Part shown: positions 62,901 to 64,000 of the stretch, piece after piece
How positions within the stretch are numbered: the stretch's first letter is position 1
Layout of the letters: every line of letters starts with the position of its first letter
From: Saccharina japonica
Lineage: Eukaryota > Sar > Phaeophyceae > Laminariales > Laminariaceae
DNA: 64,000 nt
Direction of reading: 5' to 3'
Assembly: GCA_008828725.1 (NCBI GenBank)
Contig: MEHQ01001895.1
Span: 210,707 to 274,706 of the forward strand
The notes under the pieces: generated by a model
The model's input: the letters and a program-made list of their open reading frames with translations, nothing else
Database searches by the model: none
What the model was told of the DNA's origin: nothing
Translations under genes and position numbers: made by a program

Positions 62901-63929
62901 TTCATCGTAGAGAGAGAGATACCCAGTTATTCTGTGGCCACAAGACTACGACACCGAGATACACAATACTCTTTGCAATGCACTAAGCAGAGCAGACAGC
63001 AGTGCAATTGACATATACGACAGACACGACCTACTTTGCTAGCAATCCAAACTGCTTGAAAGAGAGAAAGTTGGTGTTGAATATCGTATCGATTTTCCCG
63101 ATATTTATATACGTACCTATATATTAAAATATATCGACCATTCGATATACCAAGTATATCGTTTTTCGAACGTGTTTTGCCCTCCTCCTCCTGGCACCGT
63201 TTTTTTTTTTTTTTTTTTTTTTCACGCATGCTACGGCGGTAGAGGTGCACCATATTTTTTTCTGAGCGTGGTCACCTGAGGGGCTCTATACTCATAATGA
63301 GTCACCCAAAAACTGTTTTTTTTTTTGGAGGGAAATAGAAGTGCTACCCAATGAAAGATTCAATGGCCGAAGTGAAAAACGAAAGGAACGGTGCTCCGCC
63401 TCGAAAGGGATGCGTGGTCAATGGTGAAATGACTAAGTCAAAGCGAAACATGAGAACCCCCCCTCCCCCCCCCCCCCTCGCCCCCTCCCCTCCCCCCCCT
63501 ACCGTATATGACACTGTATACCACACCCCCTCGGACGAATTTCAACGCTGATTTGCTCGACGACCGGTCAAGCGCTACGGAAAGATCTCGACGAGATGTT
63601 CCGAAAGCCGCCTTTTTCGTTGTCTGTGCCCCCCTCGTCATGGAGAAAACTGGCTTTGAAATTTACCCCAGGGGGTGTGATATACACTGTCGTATACGTA
63701 CCCTCATCCCTCAACCCCCCCCGTACCCCTCTCTCTCCCCCCCCTCCCTCCCTTATCCTGTGGCGTTTATGGGTGCATCAAATTTAGGCTCACGCCCGGA
63801 CCCCTTCCGCTAGTTTTCGCCCTTCTTGTGGTGTACTACGCCATCGTGCCTCCGTCGAAGCCTCGCTGGTTCGGCGCTCTGGGCATGGAGTTCACGGATA
63901 AGGCGTTTACCTTCGTAGTGGCGGGAATG
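56941..63929 (+). CDS. UBAC2: UBAC2-like rhomboid pseudoprotease, 5' part (five exons, continues beyond window)
   Basis: Join 56941-56956, 58085-58183, 59074-59140, 62410-62565, 63788-63929; 160 residues so far. All junctions are GT-AG and in phase. Segments match the rhomboid-like core of UBAC2 in order: SPVTKGILASTVV (human APLSKSL...), IWRVLTEGEVWRLV (human IWRLICG...), SLSMYRLRSLEPLLGSKKF (human LIYNFRIFERRYGSRKF) and LPLVFALLVVYYAIVP (human LAPVFALFVPFY...), from memory. UBAC2 is an ER multipass protein of the rhomboid superfamily that lost protease activity, binds ubiquitin through a C-terminal UBA domain and works in ER-associated degradation and retention of partners. At the rhomboid GxSG position this protein has TPGPLP, so it should be inactive. 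The UBA domain, if present, lies beyond 64000. Confidence 0.85.
57617..58045 (+). repeat. GTCATGATCTGTGATCTGTA minisatellite in intron 1
   Basis: About nine irregular units of 40-60 bp: TAGGTCATGATCTGTGATCT, GTAAACTACAAGATGATC. Confidence 0.9.
58085..58183 (+). CDS. UBAC2: UBAC2-like exon 2
   Basis: Acceptor TTATTTTGCAG; encodes SSPVTKGILASTVVASALLH, then ARDPGGNLNVTL; donor GTGAGA in phase 1. First transmembrane helix. Confidence 0.85.
58240..58400 (+). repeat. Purine-rich GGGA/GGGGA tract in intron 2
   Basis: Almost pure G/A on the plus strand; gives Gly/Glu/Arg and, inverted, Pro/Ser frames that are not genes. Confidence 0.9.
58415..58710 (+). repeat. GAGCTAGAGCTGGGTTCTTA minisatellite
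   Basis: At least eight units of 25-45 bp (TTCGAGCTAGAGCTGGGTT, CTTATCCACC) in intron 2. Confidence 0.85.
58713..58982 (+). mobile_element. MITE, TA target, CCACTCTGGGCG ends
   Basis: CCACTCTGGGCGTGGATATA at the left, CTTATATTCCCGCCTATATT then AGTGG at the right, with TA at both sides; 270 bp. Longer relative of 37594-37672. A solo right end is near 29235-29273. Confidence 0.75.
59074..59140 (+). CDS. UBAC2: UBAC2-like exon 3
   Basis: C-run and acceptor CATTGCGCAG; encodes IWRVLTEGEVWRLVSCHAVC and Thr after a split Asp; donor GTGAGA in phase 2. It carries the conserved WR of rhomboid loop 1 (here twice). Confidence 0.85.
59333..59440 (-). repeat. Short 5S-rRNA-like element
   Basis: A-rich start, CAGCTGTGAGCTCGAGGACT, TCGTCGAAACTCATATTTGC, TAGCTGAGTGTAATACTTCG, ATCGCGCGTACTTACGG. 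Confidence 0.65.
59735..59870 (-). repeat. Inverted end of the 300-bp element, next to G runs
   Basis: A G run at 59740-59755, then GGCCGTAGTCGTA and CGGACGGAGCACGTCGGGTT, TTCACCAAC, relatives of 41427-41520. Confidence 0.6.
60164..60238 (-). repeat. Short 5S-rRNA-like element, variant
   Basis: A run, CAGCGGTGAGATCGAGGATC, TCGTCGAAAGAAGTCATCTT, TGCAAGCTGGGTGGGGTACT, TCGATA. This variant looks most like the core of 5S rRNA. Confidence 0.6.
60598..60784 (+). repeat. Short 5S-rRNA-like element with doubled upstream part
   Basis: A first partial unit (GATGTACATCCTGCATGAGG, GCACGTATAAAACCCG) at 60598-60658, then a full unit from 60666: GGATGTACGTCCTGCATGAG, GACATATATCACCCGTAAGT, ACGCGCGATCGAAG, ending ACATCACAGCTGTT. 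Confidence 0.65.
60952..61279 (+). mobile_element. SINE with type I tRNA-like head
   Basis: A box TGGTCTAACTGG, B box GGCTCGATTC, shared body and tail (GAAGATAATGAATGGGATGG), A-rich end. It lies in UBAC2 intron 3. Confidence 0.9.
61381..61945 (+). repeat. Satellite of seven piggyBac-like MITE units
   Basis: Units of 79-84 bp start near 61381, 61464, 61548, 61632, 61716, 61800 and 61882. Each begins GCCC or CCCC then TTAAGAACTGGTC and ends CAGTTCTGCATGGG. TTAA (or a one-base variant) joins the units. Unit 7 is interrupted at 61946. Confidence 0.92.
61946..61988 (-). mobile_element. 43-bp minimal TIR element
   Basis: TAGAGTGTTTGCGATAGAAG, then TAAAAAAAAACGCAAACACT and CTA. Both 13-bp ends match those of 30488-31622, as does the ACTTCTATCGCAAACA right-end sequence. 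It is inserted in satellite unit 7; the rest of that unit (ATTTTGTTCAGTACCGAATG, GGTCAAG) follows. Confidence 0.75.
62080..62149 (-). repeat. Short 5S-rRNA-like element, truncated
   Basis: A run, CAGCTGTGAGAGATGGAGGA, TTTCGTCGAACCTCATCTTT, GCGTGCTG. Confidence 0.55.
62410..62565 (+). CDS. UBAC2: UBAC2-like exon 4
   Basis: Acceptor GCCTTGCGCGCAG; a split Ser, then MGPLLATSLSMYRLRSLEPL, LGSKKFTAFVAVTSVLSLPF and EATAGVYFGTV; donor GTGAGA in phase 2. Covers helices 2-3 and the GS(K/R)KF motif of UBAC2. Confidence 0.88.
62587..63057 (-). mobile_element. LINE-like 3' region with 108-bp tandem repeats
   Basis: Inverted copy of the 3' part of 17217-18300. The terminal unit is repeated three times: CATTATCCAGCACAC at 62647, 62755 and 62863, period 108. 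It overlaps no exon and lies in UBAC2 intron 4. Confidence 0.75.
63058..63787. other. UBAC2-like intron 4, remainder
   Basis: A T run at 63200-63221, a C-rich stretch at 63458-63500, the dispersed TTGACCACGCATCCC repeat (inverted) and C/T-rich DNA before the exon 5 acceptor. No other gene. Confidence 0.5.
63788..63929 (+). CDS. UBAC2: UBAC2-like exon 5
   Basis: Acceptor ATCAAATTTAG; a split Arg, then LTPGPLPLVFALLVVYYAIV, PPSKPRWFGALGMEFTDKAF and TFVVAGM; donor GTGAGA in phase 0. Matches the helix 4-5 region. The following G run reaches the window edge. Confidence 0.85.
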
Positions 63930-64000
63930 GTGAGACCATGGGGGGAAACGGCGAGAGGGGAAAGGGGGTAGTGGATAGGGGATGGGGGGGGGGGGGGGGG

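Overview
This is nuclear DNA from a eukaryote. It is dominated by transposable elements, and real coding sequence occurs only as small exons separated by long, repeat-filled introns. There are no bacterial-style operons, and nearly all long open frames are artefacts of microsatellites or GC-rich repeats. GT-AG introns, TTAGGG-type interstitial telomere motifs, Pol III SINEs, Helitrons and many MITEs fit a repeat-rich protist or alga. A brown-alga-like stramenopile is my guess, with low confidence; no marker gene settles it.

Two genes could be built by eye by matching splice sites and reading phase. (1) EMC6, a subunit of the ER membrane protein complex (+ strand, five exons, 25872-41243). Intron 1 is 8.6 kb and contains about 80 copies of (CATA), about 209 copies of (TTGC), an interstitial telomere repeat and several transposons. 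(2) A UBAC2-like rhomboid pseudoprotease (+ strand, exons at 56941, 58085, 59074, 62410 and 63788), which runs off the right edge. Both encode ER membrane proteins. A few unassigned candidate exons or gene fragments lie at 16053-16406, 17431-18090, 51555-51765, 52397-52505 (minus) and 53752-54090.

Layout: 0-13 kb holds inverted minisatellites, a 2.2 kb direct duplication whose second copy begins right after a single N, and a family of non-autonomous Helitrons. 10-21 kb is rich in tRNA-headed SINEs and a small 5S-rRNA-like element. 22-26 kb is mostly unassigned. 26-41 kb is EMC6. 42.7-48.4 kb is a second copy of EMC6 exons 3-5. 48.4-56.9 kb holds MITEs and gene fragments. 56.9-64 kb is UBAC2-like, with minisatellites and a MITE-derived satellite in its introns.

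The most striking structure is 42728-48393. It is an exact circular permutation of 36509-42101. It starts at the base matching 41829, ends at the base matching 41828, and its internal junction is a hybrid hAT-type MITE carrying the left target site of one MITE and the right target site of another. The simplest reading is a DNA circle excised by recombination between two MITEs, opened elsewhere, and reinserted about 0.9 kb away, carrying three EMC6 exons. Other notable structures are SINEs that share one body but carry three different tRNA-like heads, a piggyBac-like MITE amplified into a satellite, and a 43-bp minimal derivative of a 1.1 kb TIR element nested in that satellite.
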